A DNA stretch of 64,000 nt from Uliginosibacterium flavum (lineage in GTDB: Bacteria > Pseudomonadota > Gammaproteobacteria > Burkholderiales > Rhodocyclaceae): assembly GCF_040566545.1 (NCBI RefSeq), contig NZ_JBEWZI010000005.1:124001-188000 (forward strand), read 5' to 3'. The translations under genes and the position numbers were made by a program. Shown here piece after piece: positions 7,504 to 17,941 of this stretch; position 1 is the stretch's first letter; each line of letters starts with the position of its first letter. The notes beneath the pieces were generated by a model that had not been told where the DNA came from, ran no database searches, and was given only the letters and a program-made list of their open reading frames with translations.

Positions 7504-9231
7504 TCAATGCAAAGGAATCGTGACGGTTATAGAGCAGCCTCGGGGGTCGATATCGACACGGGTTTCTCCACCCAGCAGCGCGGCGCGTTCGCTGATGGAG
7601 CGTGGCGTGAAGGTGGGAAGCGGAGCTTGGTTGCCGTGCTCGTTTCGTATGCGTAATTCAAGCACGCCTTCTTCGCATCGCAGGCCAATCCAGGCCATGT
7701 GGGCGCGTGTGTGGCGGCGAATGTTGCTGAGGCCTTCGGCTACGAGGTGAAACAATTCGTCGGCAATGTGCCGATCCACGGGCAGGGCGTCCTGAATATC
7801 GACGATTACTTCAATGCCGAATAACTGGCCAAAGCGTAGTGCCTGGCGTTGCAAGGCGCTGGTCAGCAACACACCGCCTTGATCCGGCGCGCCGCGCAGA
7901 CCGCTTACGACATCGCGCATGGCGGCAAGCTCGTCACTGGCCATGGTCTGCAGGCGCAGCAGGTCGGCGCTGATCGGGCTGTCCGGGCTGGCTTTACGCA
8001 CCAGTGCTTCGACTGCGAATTTTAGGCCGATGTAGGGTTGAATTGCGCTGTCATGCAGGGTGCGACCAATCTTGGCGCGTTCGTTTTCGACGGCCTCGGT
8101 CGACAGGCGTTCAAGTAGTAGTGCATTGTCGATTGACGGGGCGATCTGTTCGGCGATGCGTGACAGGACATCCAGCCCGTGTGTGTGCAGATGGTGGGGC
8201 GGGCCGCCAAGAATCAACCTCATGCTGCTCACGCTGCGGCATTGCACCGGGGTGATCATCAGGCAAGCCTGCGAAAGCAGGGCTGAAAGCTGTTCAAACA
8301 TGGCGGGGTCCGGCATCTCCTGTAATTCGGCATAGCCCGACAAGGGCTCGCTGTGAAGACTTGGCCGCCTGAAGGGATGTGTGTATCGCCGGTACTGGAA
8401 GGCGTGTTCTTCGCTCAGTGCTGCGACACAGGCGAGCAGCGATACGGCACTGGCTTCTGACAGGCGACTGCAGCCTTCACTGGCTTCCCAGCACAATGCG
8501 TGCTCGCCTCCCTCGATGTCACGCATGAGCAGCAGAGCGCATTGAGCGTCGAATTCGTGACCGATGGCTTCCAGAAATCTGGGCATGATGGCGTCAAAGC
8601 CACGGCGGGGGTCGATTTGTTCAACGAGACGGGCGGAAAATGCGTAAGCCCTGCGACTGTCGGCCTCGGCGCGTGCCAGTACTGCGACCAGCGAGCCGGT
8701 GATAAGCAGGGAGAGCGGCAGCGCAAGAAGTGTGGGCCAGGTGATTTCCGGGACCAGCAAGCAGAAGATGATCAGGGCTGTAGAGCTGTTGAATGTGGCG
8801 ACGGCCATGCTTTCGGCTACCCCGCGTTGCCACGATGCGAACATGACGGGAAAGAACAGGAACAGGAAGTAGTGGATGCCGCCAGGCCCGGCCAGCGCGA
8901 TGAGTAGCAGGAACCAGCAGGAATCAATCCACGGGAGGATTCTGAGAGCGGGCAGGGACCGGCCGTTGGCAGAAAACCAGAGCAATACGCCTGCATACAT
9001 GCTGAAGCCTGCGACGCCGGCAAACAGGTAGTAATGAGACTCTGGCTGGGAGTCGAGCATCAGCAGGCCGGCGATGATGGCCAGCACGACGCGGATACTC
9101 TCGATCAACCGGCGTTCATCGGAGAATTGGTCTGCGGTGGGCGCACGCAGGGATTCGTCGCCCTTCCTGCGGAGAGGCTTGTTTGCGGCTGAAGGCTGCG
9201 GATCTGGCTTCGTCACAGAGTCCCCTGACAT
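7504..9231 (-). CDS. Membrane sensor histidine kinase, NarX-like (HisKA_3) with GAF domain
   Basis: 575 residues. After a polar N terminus there are about six membrane helices (45-190) forming a sensor module, then a GAF-like domain (about 210-375), then a HisKA_3 dimerisation box with the phosphorylated His in KIGRTLHDSAIQPY and a compact HATPase_c domain (DELFHLVAEGLSNIRRHTRA...). This is the kinase type that pairs with NarL/LuxR regulators, and such a regulator is encoded four bases downstream. The signal is unknown. First gene of the operon; the start is preceded by GGTGAG. Confidence 0.87.
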   Translation of the reverse strand: MSGDSVTKPDPQPSAANKPLRRKGDESLRAPTADQFSDERRLIESIRVVLAIIAGLLMLDSQPESHYYLFAGVAGFSMYAGVLLWFSANGRSLPALRILPWIDSCWFLLLIALAGPGGIHYFLFLFFPVMFASWQRGVAESMAVATFNSSTALIIFCLLVPEITWPTLLALPLSLLITGSLVAVLARAEADSRRAYAFSARLVEQIDPRRGFDAIMPRFLEAIGHEFDAQCALLLMRDIEGGEHALCWEASEGCSRLSEASAVSLLACVAALSEEHAFQYRRYTHPFRRPSLHSEPLSGYAELQEMPDPAMFEQLSALLSQACLMITPVQCRSVSSMRLILGGPPHHLHTHGLDVLSRIAEQIAPSIDNALLLERLSTEAVENERAKIGRTLHDSAIQPYIGLKFAVEALVRKASPDSPISADLLRLQTMASDELAAMRDVVSGLRGAPDQGGVLLTSALQRQALRFGQLFGIEVIVDIQDALPVDRHIADELFHLVAEGLSNIRRHTRAHMAWIGLRCEEGVLELRIRNEHGNQAPLPTFTPRSISERAALLGGETRVDIDPRGCSITVTIPLH

Positions 9232-9508
9232 GTGCTATCTCACCGGTTCAGTGAGCGTTCCGTAAGAGCCGTGGCTCCGGGAGGTGAGCCTCCATTCTCG
9301 CGTCGTGGCATCGGCGAAACAGCGACGTCAAATGGCTGAATTGACTGCGTTTCAGTCTAGGCAAAGATTTTTCAGCGTGCTGAATGAGCGCCCTTCATGC
9401 CATGTTTTCTGGCGGCCTCGCGCAAGAAATCACAATGCGGCGTGGGCCATCGCTAGTGGACTTTTCGCTGGCGAACTCAGGTTCTGCATGCGTTGCCGTT
9501 TCGTCACG

Positions 9509-11611
9509 CTAGGCTGTTGTTGCATGCTCAGCATCGAAATCGCGAATCTCCTGCAGAGCTTCGCTCAAAGTCATTTCATTGACATTCAGTAGTTTGCTGA
9601 CGAGATGTTCGGTCAAGGGTTTGAGCGCGGCCAATACGGCCTTGGTCTCGTTGTACAGCCGCTCGCTCTGCGCTTCCATGATGTTGCGCGTTTCTTCATC
9701 GACGGCGCGGCCGCCGCCATCGCTGTCACGGGTGAGGGCGCCAAAGTTGAGACGCGTCTTGCGGTACATGCCCATCTCGCCCACGGCATGGTGCAATAGT
9801 TGCGTCACGCGCGTGATGTCATTGTGTGCGCCGTTGGTTGTGCCTTGTTCGCCAAAGAACAGCTCTTCGTTGGCCATGCCGCCCAGCAGCACGCGTACAT
9901 CGTGTTCGATGTCTGCCTTGGTTTTGAGCAGATCGGCCCCGCGTTTGTGAAAAACGAATCCCAATGCGTTGGTACGAGGGTTGGCTTTGAGCGAGATCTT
10001 GATGATCTTCATGTCTGCCAGAATCAGCTCCCAGTTGTCGTGGGTTCGCTTGCGTTCGTATTCAAGCTCTACCAGAAAGTGGCCCCATTCGTGAACAGCA
10101 ATGATGCGACGGTCACGCTCGCGTTCCTGGGTGGTGTTCAGATTAACGTTGCCCACGAGTACCCGTTCAGCTGCCTGCATCAGGGTTCTTTCCCCGATCA
10201 TTTCGCCCGCTTGCACCGCCATGATGCCGGCTTGGTTGACGATTGTCTCGAGATCTGCGGGGCTGCACCCCTCGGTGACGGCGACGTGTTGGCGAAGATC
10301 GAGATCGGGAAGCACTTTATCGGCACGCTGCGCCAGGTAATGACTGATGATTGACTGTCGTTCTTCTTTGTTAGGTAAGCGGAAGTCAACTTTCATCTGG
10401 AAGCGTCGCAGCATCGCTTCATCCATCTGCATCGTTTCGCTGTTGAAGTTGCTGGCAACGATCCAGATGATTCTGGCGTCATTGCGGCTGCGAACACCAT
10501 CCAGCACGGACAGCAAGGTGTTCGCTGTGTCGTCGTCGAATTTGCGATGGCGGCCGCCGCGCTTCATGAACAGATCCTGGGCTTCGTCCAGAAAAATGAT
10601 GCAGCGCTCGCGCCGTTTTGCCATGGCGAGAATGCGACTCAGGGTGTTCGAGCCGCCGGCGACAAAACCAGTCTCCAGATTGGCGGCGGAGTGGAACAGG
10701 ATTGGCAGATTGAGTTCCTTGGCCAGATAGCTGGCCAGCTTGGTTTTGCCGGTGCCTGCCGGGCCGCTGAACATCACATTAAAGGGCTTGCTGATGCCAT
10801 ATTCGGCATACTCCGCGCGGCGATGATACTGGTCCTTGATCTGCGCAACTTCGGCCTTGATGTCGTCCATGCCGACCAGTTCGTCGATGGAGCCGTTAAT
10901 CTGGCCCGGCTCGATGAACTTGAGTGATTTGAACTGGCCTTTGAGCTGAAAGAACAGAAAGCCCACCAGACTGAGCATCAATGCCGCCGACAGCACGCCG
11001 CTGACACCCGCTTTCCAGCCATCCTGCTCGGAGATAGGGCGGGCTCCGGAAAACCGCAGATCCAGGCGTTCGACCAATTGACGGTTTTTGGGGCTGAGTT
11101 CGCTACGCGGGATGAAGACAAGCTTGCTGCCCCAGGATGCGTCAACCGCCTTGTCGGTGAATATCTTGGTCTCCATGTCGCTTGGGTAGTAGGCGTATTG
11201 CTTGTTTTGCGATTCGATCAGGACGATGCGATCTGATATGTTCCACAGCAGGGGCTTGTAGATCACGATGATGCGCTCGACCTGATGAGACTCTACGAAG
11301 CTCAACATTGAGCCCGAACCAAACACGACGGGCAGATCGTTCTTGAACGACCACATGCTTTCGCCTGCCGTGCCGTCAGTGGGTATGGCCTTGACCTGTT
11401 CGGCCAGAGCCGCCTGCTTCTGCATGAGCACCGCCGAGTAAATCGCGGACCCCGGAATCAGGATCGCCGCCGCAAGCACGGCCAGCTTGACGGTGAGCGA
11501 CTGGATTGCAAACCAATCCTGCAGTCGGCTGATGGACTTTTTTACGATGAGCCAAAGACCTGTGGGCCCAAGCAGGGTGGCGTTATTGCTGGGTTTGGAT
11601 GAGTCGGACAC
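9509..11611 (-). CDS. FtsH-like membrane AAA+ metalloprotease, divergent
   Basis: 700 residues, GTG start with AAGGA upstream. The layout is that of FtsH: a helix near 41-63, a periplasmic domain, a helix near 203-222, an AAA+ module with Walker A GPAGTGKT (283-290), Walker B IIFLDE (338-343) and arginine fingers near 402-403, then a zinc protease domain. The zinc motif is HEWGH (507-511) rather than the usual HEAGH, and the third-ligand region NGAHNDITRVT is kept. The periplasmic domain is larger than in housekeeping FtsH, and the C-terminal domain is divergent. It is probably a specialised second FtsH that degrades membrane proteins; its substrate is unknown. It stands alone between two operons on the same strand. 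Confidence 0.82.
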   Translation of the reverse strand: MSDSSKPSNNATLLGPTGLWLIVKKSISRLQDWFAIQSLTVKLAVLAAAILIPGSAIYSAVLMQKQAALAEQVKAIPTDGTAGESMWSFKNDLPVVFGSGSMLSFVESHQVERIIVIYKPLLWNISDRIVLIESQNKQYAYYPSDMETKIFTDKAVDASWGSKLVFIPRSELSPKNRQLVERLDLRFSGARPISEQDGWKAGVSGVLSAALMLSLVGFLFFQLKGQFKSLKFIEPGQINGSIDELVGMDDIKAEVAQIKDQYHRRAEYAEYGISKPFNVMFSGPAGTGKTKLASYLAKELNLPILFHSAANLETGFVAGGSNTLSRILAMAKRRERCIIFLDEAQDLFMKRGGRHRKFDDDTANTLLSVLDGVRSRNDARIIWIVASNFNSETMQMDEAMLRRFQMKVDFRLPNKEERQSIISHYLAQRADKVLPDLDLRQHVAVTEGCSPADLETIVNQAGIMAVQAGEMIGERTLMQAAERVLVGNVNLNTTQERERDRRIIAVHEWGHFLVELEYERKRTHDNWELILADMKIIKISLKANPRTNALGFVFHKRGADLLKTKADIEHDVRVLLGGMANEELFFGEQGTTNGAHNDITRVTQLLHHAVGEMGMYRKTRLNFGALTRDSDGGGRAVDEETRNIMEAQSERLYNETKAVLAALKPLTEHLVSKLLNVNEMTLSEALQEIRDFDAEHATTA

Positions 11612-11997
11612 GGTCGTCCTTCGCTGAGTGCGGGGTTAAGCCCCGGCGTCAAATCACACGAACCCCGGATGGGGTATGAGCGTTGGACGCGGATTCGCTT
11701 CCACGGACAGTAAACTCTCAAATATTGGCCTGGACTCGCAGCGAACCGTAGAACAGCTGTCAGCAAACGGGTTTTTGTGAAGTCAGTGCGGGCCAACATT
11801 CAAAGAAAGCCAAACTCATGATCGGATGGCCTGAGAGGGAGGCTTGTCGTCAGGAATGTTTTTGAAGCTTAGTAAGCTATGGCTTGGGAGTCTGGTAGGC
11901 CTGCCCACTAAGGCAGCACTTCAGGCCATTGACTTTTTTGCTACCTGTTCGCTTCGGAAAGGCCCTGTTTTTCGCGGGATTCTGTTTTCTGGGATAT
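11612..11997. other. Intergenic region between the GGDEF-EAL gene and the FtsH-like gene
   Basis: 386 bases that must contain the end of the upstream leftward transcript and the promoter of the FtsH-like gene. I see no convincing gene, no strong hairpin-T terminator and no dispersed repeat. Confidence 0.5.
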
Positions 11998-14268
11998 TCA
12001 TTGTTTCGTCATAAATGCTTCGAATTCTGGTAAAGCCAAGGCTTTGCTGAACAGGTTTCCCTGAAACTCCCTGCATCCAATGCCGTGCAGAAAATCTCGC
12101 TGCTCCACGGTCTCGACACCTTCGGCAATTACACTTAAGCCAAAAGATTCCCCCAGCGCAACAACCGTACGGGCAATGGCCGCATCGCTGGCGTCGTGCA
12201 GGATGTCGCGTACAAAGCCACGGTCAATCTTCAATTCCTCAATGGGCAAGCGCTTCAACAATCCCAGCGATGAATAGCCCGTGCCGAAATCATCCAGCGA
12301 GAAGTGGATGCCCAGTTCCTTGAGCGCAAGCATCGTGCCGATGACATGTTCCACGCTATCGATCAGCGAACTTTCGGTCAGCTCCAGCTTGATATGATGC
12401 GGGTTGGTCCCTGTGGCCTCCAGAGCCGCCAGAACCTGGCTGACGAAATCGGCACTGCGGAACTGATGGGCGCTGACATTCACGGCCAGATTCAGATGCG
12501 CCCGATCGGGCTGAGCCCCCCAAGCGGCAAGTTGAGCAAACGCTGTTTCGATCACCCACTGCCCCAGTGGCACGATCAGACCGACATCTTCAGCCAACGA
12601 AATAAGTTCAACCGGCGCGACCAGCCCGCGCTCGGGATGCTGCCAGCGCAGCAAGGCCTCGGCACCAATCACCCGGCCATCAGCATTCACCTGTGGCTGA
12701 TAGTGCAAAACAAATTGTTTCTCCGCCAAGCCATTGCGCAGATCCACCTCCAGAGCGGCGCGCGCCATGACGGCCTCCTGCATACGGGGGTCAAAAAAAC
12801 GCACCGCATTGCGCCCTTCGGCCTTGGCTTGATACATCGCGGTGTCGGCGCGCTTCATCAGTTCATCGACGCTGACCGGCACATCGCCAAACAAGGTAAT
12901 GCCCGTACTCAGGCTCGAGCGATGGCTACGCTGATTCACAGGCCCGCCGGGTACGGTCAGATCCAGCAGATAGGCTTGCTCGCTGAGCCGCTCCATGATT
13001 TTCAGTGCGACGCCCTCTGCCTGCATGATGGCGTCTCGACCCTGGTCCAGATTTTCCAGAATCACCACAAACTCATCCCCACCCAAGCGTGCAACGGTAT
13101 CGCCCACGCGCACACAGGACTGCAGCCGGCTGGCGACCTCCACCAGTAACTGATCCCCCACGTCGTGCCCCTGCGTATCATTGAGCATCTTGAAATGGTC
13201 CAGATCAATCATCATCAAGGCGCCGTAGCACTGACGGCGTGCAGTGTTAGCCAGCGCCTGTTCCAGACGATCACGCATCAGGCGCCGATTCGGCAATTGG
13301 GTCAGAGGATCATAAAAAGCCAGGCGCTCGATTTCGGCCACCGCAGCCTTGCGCGCGGTGATGTCATTCAGCGTCGCGACGTAGTGGGTGATAGCGCCCA
13401 TCTCATCCTTCACCGCCGTGATCATCAGCCACTCCAGATAGATCTCGCCATTCTTGCGGCGGTTCCATATTTCGCCCTGCCAGGTTCCGCTCTGTTGCAG
13501 GCATGCCTCCAGAGCGGCATAAAACTCCGGGCCATGACGGCCTGAGCGCAACAGGCTCGGCGTATGGCCGATCACCTCATCGGCGGAATAGCCGGTCAGC
13601 TCGGTGAAGGCGCGATTGACCCGCAAGATTCTGCGCGCAGAATCCGTCACGAAAATCCCCTCTTGGGATTCGAACGCAATCGCCGCCACGCGTGCGGCGA
13701 CGGCCGCCTGGTGAATCGGCGTGACGTCGGTCAGGGTTACGCGCAGCACGCGAGACGTATCTTCGCCCACCCGGCACAGGCAATCCAGATGCGCGTTGAT
13801 CGTAGATCCGTCATCGCGCTGCAGCACCAGATCCATGCTGCGTTTTTCATGCCCGCCCTCAATCAACATGCGATGCGTCAGCAGGTGCCAGCGATCCCGA
13901 TCCTGATCGGCGATAAAGCGTGCAAAGCGCCGGTGGATCAATTTCTGGCGTTCCAAGCCCAGCAAGTTCGCGCCGGCAAGATTGATTGATTCAATCATGC
14001 CACTTGGCGTCAACGTGAGGTAAGCCGCAGGGGCAAATTCGTACAGATCCACATACCGATCACGTGCAGCTTCCAGCGCGGTATACGCTTGCCGCAGTTC
14101 CTCGTTCTGCATCTCCAGTTCAATCTGGTGCACATGCAGTTCGTGCAGAACTTCGTCACGCGAGCGTGCTTCGGCCTCAGCGCTCAAGGTTTGCCGCAGA
14201 AAGGACTCAGCCTCGGCGCGCAACTGCTGCGCGCCATGCGGTGCATACCTTGAGGCCTTTGCGTTCAT
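11998..14268 (-). CDS. PAS-PAS-GGDEF-EAL c-di-GMP turnover protein
   Basis: 756 residues without membrane helices. An N-terminal coiled coil is followed by two PAS domains (about 65-180 and 195-305; the second includes the typical FTELTGYSADEVIGHTPSLLRSG). The GGDEF domain keeps the full ARLGGDEF signature and an RVGD inhibitory site five residues before it, so cyclase activity with product inhibition is plausible. The EAL domain (about 495-750) begins GAEALLRWQHP and keeps DDFGTGYSSL and EGVE, so phosphodiesterase activity is also plausible. Its ATG overlaps the stop of the CheBR gene by four bases (ATGA), so the two are translationally coupled. Confidence 0.92.
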   Translation of the reverse strand: MNAKASRYAPHGAQQLRAEAESFLRQTLSAEAEARSRDEVLHELHVHQIELEMQNEELRQAYTALEAARDRYVDLYEFAPAAYLTLTPSGMIESINLAGANLLGLERQKLIHRRFARFIADQDRDRWHLLTHRMLIEGGHEKRSMDLVLQRDDGSTINAHLDCLCRVGEDTSRVLRVTLTDVTPIHQAAVAARVAAIAFESQEGIFVTDSARRILRVNRAFTELTGYSADEVIGHTPSLLRSGRHGPEFYAALEACLQQSGTWQGEIWNRRKNGEIYLEWLMITAVKDEMGAITHYVATLNDITARKAAVAEIERLAFYDPLTQLPNRRLMRDRLEQALANTARRQCYGALMMIDLDHFKMLNDTQGHDVGDQLLVEVASRLQSCVRVGDTVARLGGDEFVVILENLDQGRDAIMQAEGVALKIMERLSEQAYLLDLTVPGGPVNQRSHRSSLSTGITLFGDVPVSVDELMKRADTAMYQAKAEGRNAVRFFDPRMQEAVMARAALEVDLRNGLAEKQFVLHYQPQVNADGRVIGAEALLRWQHPERGLVAPVELISLAEDVGLIVPLGQWVIETAFAQLAAWGAQPDRAHLNLAVNVSAHQFRSADFVSQVLAALEATGTNPHHIKLELTESSLIDSVEHVIGTMLALKELGIHFSLDDFGTGYSSLGLLKRLPIEELKIDRGFVRDILHDASDAAIARTVVALGESFGLSVIAEGVETVEQRDFLHGIGCREFQGNLFSKALALPEFEAFMTKQ

Positions 14269-17198
14269 GGCTGGATCTGCATCGATAACAAGAGCAAGGC
14301 CTGGTTACTGACCGTGCCGATAAAATGCCGCGCATTCAGTAACAGGGAACGATGACCCACGCCGGGAAAGTCCAGTGCCAGCTCACAGCCCTCAAATCCG
14401 GCCCTGTTGCGCAGCGTTTTCTGCAGCCGTTCCCGCAGATCCGGCTGATCCCACAGATGGTCAGCAATGTCGTAAAGCCGGTGCCCCACTGTATTTTCCG
14501 GCGCAAGCCTGAATTCGCGATAAAAAGAATCGCTGGCCGAGACCACGTTCAAGACACTATCCAGCACCAGCATGGGTTCGCGAATCGCATTGATAATGCC
14601 TTCAGCCAGCATCAGTGCCTCTTGCATGGCGACCGCCTTGATGCGCGAAGTGATATCGGTGAAGGTCAGCACTACGCCGTCGATTACGTTATCCAGGGTG
14701 CGGTAAGGCTGGATGCGTGCCAGCAGCCAGGTGTCATGGTTGATATGCAATTCGCACTCATAAGGAATCAGCGACTCCAGCACCACCTTGGCCGCAACCA
14801 GCAGATCATCCCCGTCCACAGCCGAGCGAATATCGCTCAAGGGTCGCCCTACATCCGAGCTTGCCAGACGATAGACGCGCGTCGCGTCGCGGGTAAAGCT
14901 GCGGATCACCATCTGCTGATCGAGGAATATGATCCCGACCTTGACGTTGTCGAGCAGGTTTTTCATGTCGTTCTGCGCGCTCGCCAACTGCTCTATCTTG
15001 CTCTGCAGCTCGGCATTGACCGTGATCAGCTCTTCATTGACTGACTGCAGTTCCTCTTTCGAGGTTTCCAGCTCTTCATTGGTGGACTGCAGTTCTTCGT
15101 TGGTCGACTGTAATTCTTCATTGCTGGATTTCATTTCCTCGTTGGAGGCCTGCAGCTCCTCCACTGTCGCCTGATGACTCTCCTTCAGGTGCGCCAGCGT
15201 GTGCTCCAGCTCTTCAATACGGCTCAGTTCGGCGGGTTTGAGCGCACGTTTTCGCCCCGATTTGGCTGGCGGAGGACTGGCGACATCCTGGAAGCTGATC
15301 AAAAGCAGGTTCTGCCGTGGATCCAGACCGGGTAGGGGACGCACGCCGAGGCTGACCATCACGAAGGCGCCGTTGCTTTCCATCGGAATCTGACGATCCA
15401 GAGTAGCTGTGCCTTCTTGGGCGGCCGCTCGAATCGCCAGACGCAGATCCGGCCCCAGCCCCTCGCGGGCCATTTCAATCACATTCAGACTGGCCTGGCC
15501 GGGCGCAGGGCGCAGGTATTTGCCTGTGTCGCCATGCACGTAAAGCGTCTCGCCCTGCAGATCGGTGACCACCGAGGCCGGCGCAAAGTATTGCAACAAG
15601 ACCCTGCGGGTCTGTTCAGCGAAATTGAAGTCAGGGCTATTTTTCATGAGTCCATCAGGTGCTTTGACTACGCTATCGGGGCTCCAGGACAAACCATGCG
15701 CGATCACGGCACGCGAGGATTTGTAGGTGGGCGTAGCGCGGTAAAACTTCCATTTGCGGTTGATCGGGGCGAACAAATCGGTATGGTTGCCGATGCTTTC
15801 GGAGGGAGACAGGCACAAGACACCGCCTGGCTTGAGCGCGTAATGAAACACTGGAATCAGGCGATCCTGCAGCTCGACTTCCAGATAGATCATCAGGTTA
15901 CGGCAACACAGCAGATCGAGCCGGGTGAAGGGCGGATCCTTGATTACATTCTGGATGGCAAACACCACCATCTCGCGAATTTCCTTTTTAACCCGATAGC
16001 CGTCCTCTTCTTTGATGAAGAAGCGGCGTAGACGCTCCGGGCTTAGATCCTGCTCGATCAAATGCGGATAGATTCCTGCTCGGGCAAAGGCGATGGCCTC
16101 GTCATCCAGATCGGTCGCGTAGATCTGTACCGAAAAAGGCAGAGGCCGCTCATCCAGCATCTCGCGCAGCAGGATGGCGATCGAATACGCCTCTTCGCCG
16201 CTGGCACAGCCAGCCACCCAGACGCGGAACACATAGTCATCCGGCTTGTCTTCACACAGGCCTGGCAGGATATCCGCCTTCAGCGCGGCAAAGGCTTCGG
16301 CATCCCGAAAGAAACGCGTTACGTTGATCAGCAACTCTCTGAACAACACATGCACCTCGGCCGGATTTTCCACGAGGAAACGGGCATATACATCGGCATC
16401 GTCAAGGTTGTGCTGCGCCATGCGCCGCTCGATGCGCCGGCCAATGGTGCTCTTCTTGTACAGGGAAAAGTCATGACCGGTAGCGCTGCGCAAATGAGCA
16501 AGAATTTTTCGCAAGCTGCTATCCGACTTGGGCTCGGGCGGCAGCACTTCCGTTTCTACAAAGCTGCGAACTCCCGCCAGCAAAGCGGCCGGCATTTTTT
16601 CTGCCGTCAGGATTTTGGTCGCGTAGCCCGCTTCAATCGCACTGGAGGGCATACCGTCGTATTTGGCTGTGGTCGGGTCTTGCACCAGTGTGACTCCGCC
16701 CGCTTCAAGAATCGCCATCAAGCCCAGACTGCCATCGCTACCGGTGCCGGAGAGGACGATACCGATGGCGCGATCAGCCTGATCCGCTGCCAGCGAGCGG
16801 AAAAACGAGTTGATGGGCGTGCGCAGGCCGCGTGCGCGCTCGGCCATGGCAACTTGCAAGACGCCATGCATGATGTACATCTCGCGATTGGGCGGGATTA
16901 CGTAAACGTGATCCGGCTCAACCGCGAGTCGATCTTCGGCTTCAACGACAGGCATGCTGGTACAGCGCTGCAGGATCTCGGTCAGCATGCTTGCATGATT
17001 GGGATCAAGGTGCGGCACCAGCACGAAAGCCATTCCGGTATCTTCGCGGCAGGCGCGGAAGAAGTGCTCGAAGGCGTCCAGACCTCCGGCCGAGGCGCCA
17101 ATTCCGACGATGGGGAAGGTGCTTCGCATCGTGCTGGAAGCTTCCAGAATCTCAGCTTCTGAAGGTCTTCCTTTCTCAAACATCTCCTGATTCTGCAT
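14265..17198 (-). CDS. CheB-CheR-PAS fusion (chemotaxis methylesterase/methyltransferase hybrid)
   Basis: 977 residues. The CheB methylesterase domain comes first (GIGASAGGLDAFE with the active Ser, VLVPHLDPNH with the His, SGTGSDGS with the Asp). The CheR methyltransferase domain follows (SLYKKSTIGRRIERRM and the SAM-binding VWAGCASGEEAYS). Next comes a striking heptad coiled coil made of NEELQST-type repeats (about 690-750), then two PAS domains. No receiver domain is present. Such fusions sense signals through PAS and are thought to modify receptors or act in signalling outside flagellar chemotaxis. A TTG at 17201 lies directly before the ATG chosen. Coupled to the downstream GGDEF-EAL gene. 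Confidence 0.92.
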   Translation of the reverse strand: MQNQEMFEKGRPSEAEILEASSTMRSTFPIVGIGASAGGLDAFEHFFRACREDTGMAFVLVPHLDPNHASMLTEILQRCTSMPVVEAEDRLAVEPDHVYVIPPNREMYIMHGVLQVAMAERARGLRTPINSFFRSLAADQADRAIGIVLSGTGSDGSLGLMAILEAGGVTLVQDPTTAKYDGMPSSAIEAGYATKILTAEKMPAALLAGVRSFVETEVLPPEPKSDSSLRKILAHLRSATGHDFSLYKKSTIGRRIERRMAQHNLDDADVYARFLVENPAEVHVLFRELLINVTRFFRDAEAFAALKADILPGLCEDKPDDYVFRVWVAGCASGEEAYSIAILLREMLDERPLPFSVQIYATDLDDEAIAFARAGIYPHLIEQDLSPERLRRFFIKEEDGYRVKKEIREMVVFAIQNVIKDPPFTRLDLLCCRNLMIYLEVELQDRLIPVFHYALKPGGVLCLSPSESIGNHTDLFAPINRKWKFYRATPTYKSSRAVIAHGLSWSPDSVVKAPDGLMKNSPDFNFAEQTRRVLLQYFAPASVVTDLQGETLYVHGDTGKYLRPAPGQASLNVIEMAREGLGPDLRLAIRAAAQEGTATLDRQIPMESNGAFVMVSLGVRPLPGLDPRQNLLLISFQDVASPPPAKSGRKRALKPAELSRIEELEHTLAHLKESHQATVEELQASNEEMKSSNEELQSTNEELQSTNEELETSKEELQSVNEELITVNAELQSKIEQLASAQNDMKNLLDNVKVGIIFLDQQMVIRSFTRDATRVYRLASSDVGRPLSDIRSAVDGDDLLVAAKVVLESLIPYECELHINHDTWLLARIQPYRTLDNVIDGVVLTFTDITSRIKAVAMQEALMLAEGIINAIREPMLVLDSVLNVVSASDSFYREFRLAPENTVGHRLYDIADHLWDQPDLRERLQKTLRNRAGFEGCELALDFPGVGHRSLLLNARHFIGTVSNQALLLLSMQIQP

Positions 17199-17941
17199 CA
17201 AAGCGCCACCCCTCTTATTTTTTTCATGCGCACTTCACCCTCATGTACGTTCCAGGAACGATACGATTCTGAAAGAGAACGTTTCAAGGCGCATCCAAAC
17301 ACTTATAACTGCTGTTCGGGTTTTCAATTCTTGCTACATAGGCATGCGGGCTGATGTACCGCTAGCTGATTACCCATATTAGACAAGCGGTATTGGTGTG
17401 GATGTATGTCCGAACGGGCTAAGAGTTTTACCACTGACACTATTTAGCGCTCAGTCCCGACATTCAGTGCGGCTAGCCGAGTTTTCGGGTGCCGCTGGTG
17501 CTGTGACCAAGTTTAATGGATGGTCGCTCGCGTTTGAGCAGTTTTCGCATGAGTCGCCCGTCCTCCATGCTGCACGGCGCGCACGTGGATGGAAGGGGCC
17601 GAAATTAAGGGCGAGCCGGCCAGGCATGGTTCTAGCCGTGTTGGCTGCGCTCATCGGCTGGCGCCAATGCAGGATTGAGCCTCTGCGCCGACTTTGGGCT
17701 GTGTTAGCGGATTCGTGGTGTGGTCAGGCCTTGCGCAAGTTAACGGTGGTCCGACTGGCTCTGCCGTTCATTGACGTGGCCAAGGAAAAGTGCCGCGCCT
17801 GTGTCGGTGCCTGCACAGGTTTGTTGCCGCCCTCAATCCCCTGTTGCGCTGAAAACGAGCCTGGACTGGCGATATTCGACGGAATGAGCGGAGGGGCGCG
17901 GTTTTTGCCTGCTCTGGATTGACAGTAGATGCTCAGTGCCT
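17199..17941. other. 740-bp intergenic region between the CheBR gene and draG
   Basis: The bases near 17200-17300 must hold the CheBR promoter. A 174-codon frame (17398-17922, plus) is open, but it has no ribosome binding site, an unusual Cys/Arg-rich composition and no recognisable motif, and I do not call it. The sequence may be remnant coding DNA. No dispersed repeat or clear terminator for draG was found. Confidence 0.45.

Noticed and set aside
17398..17922. 174-codon plus-strand frame between the CheBR fusion and draG
   Set aside because: No ribosome binding site, atypical composition and no motif; likely chance or decayed sequence in a GC-rich gap.
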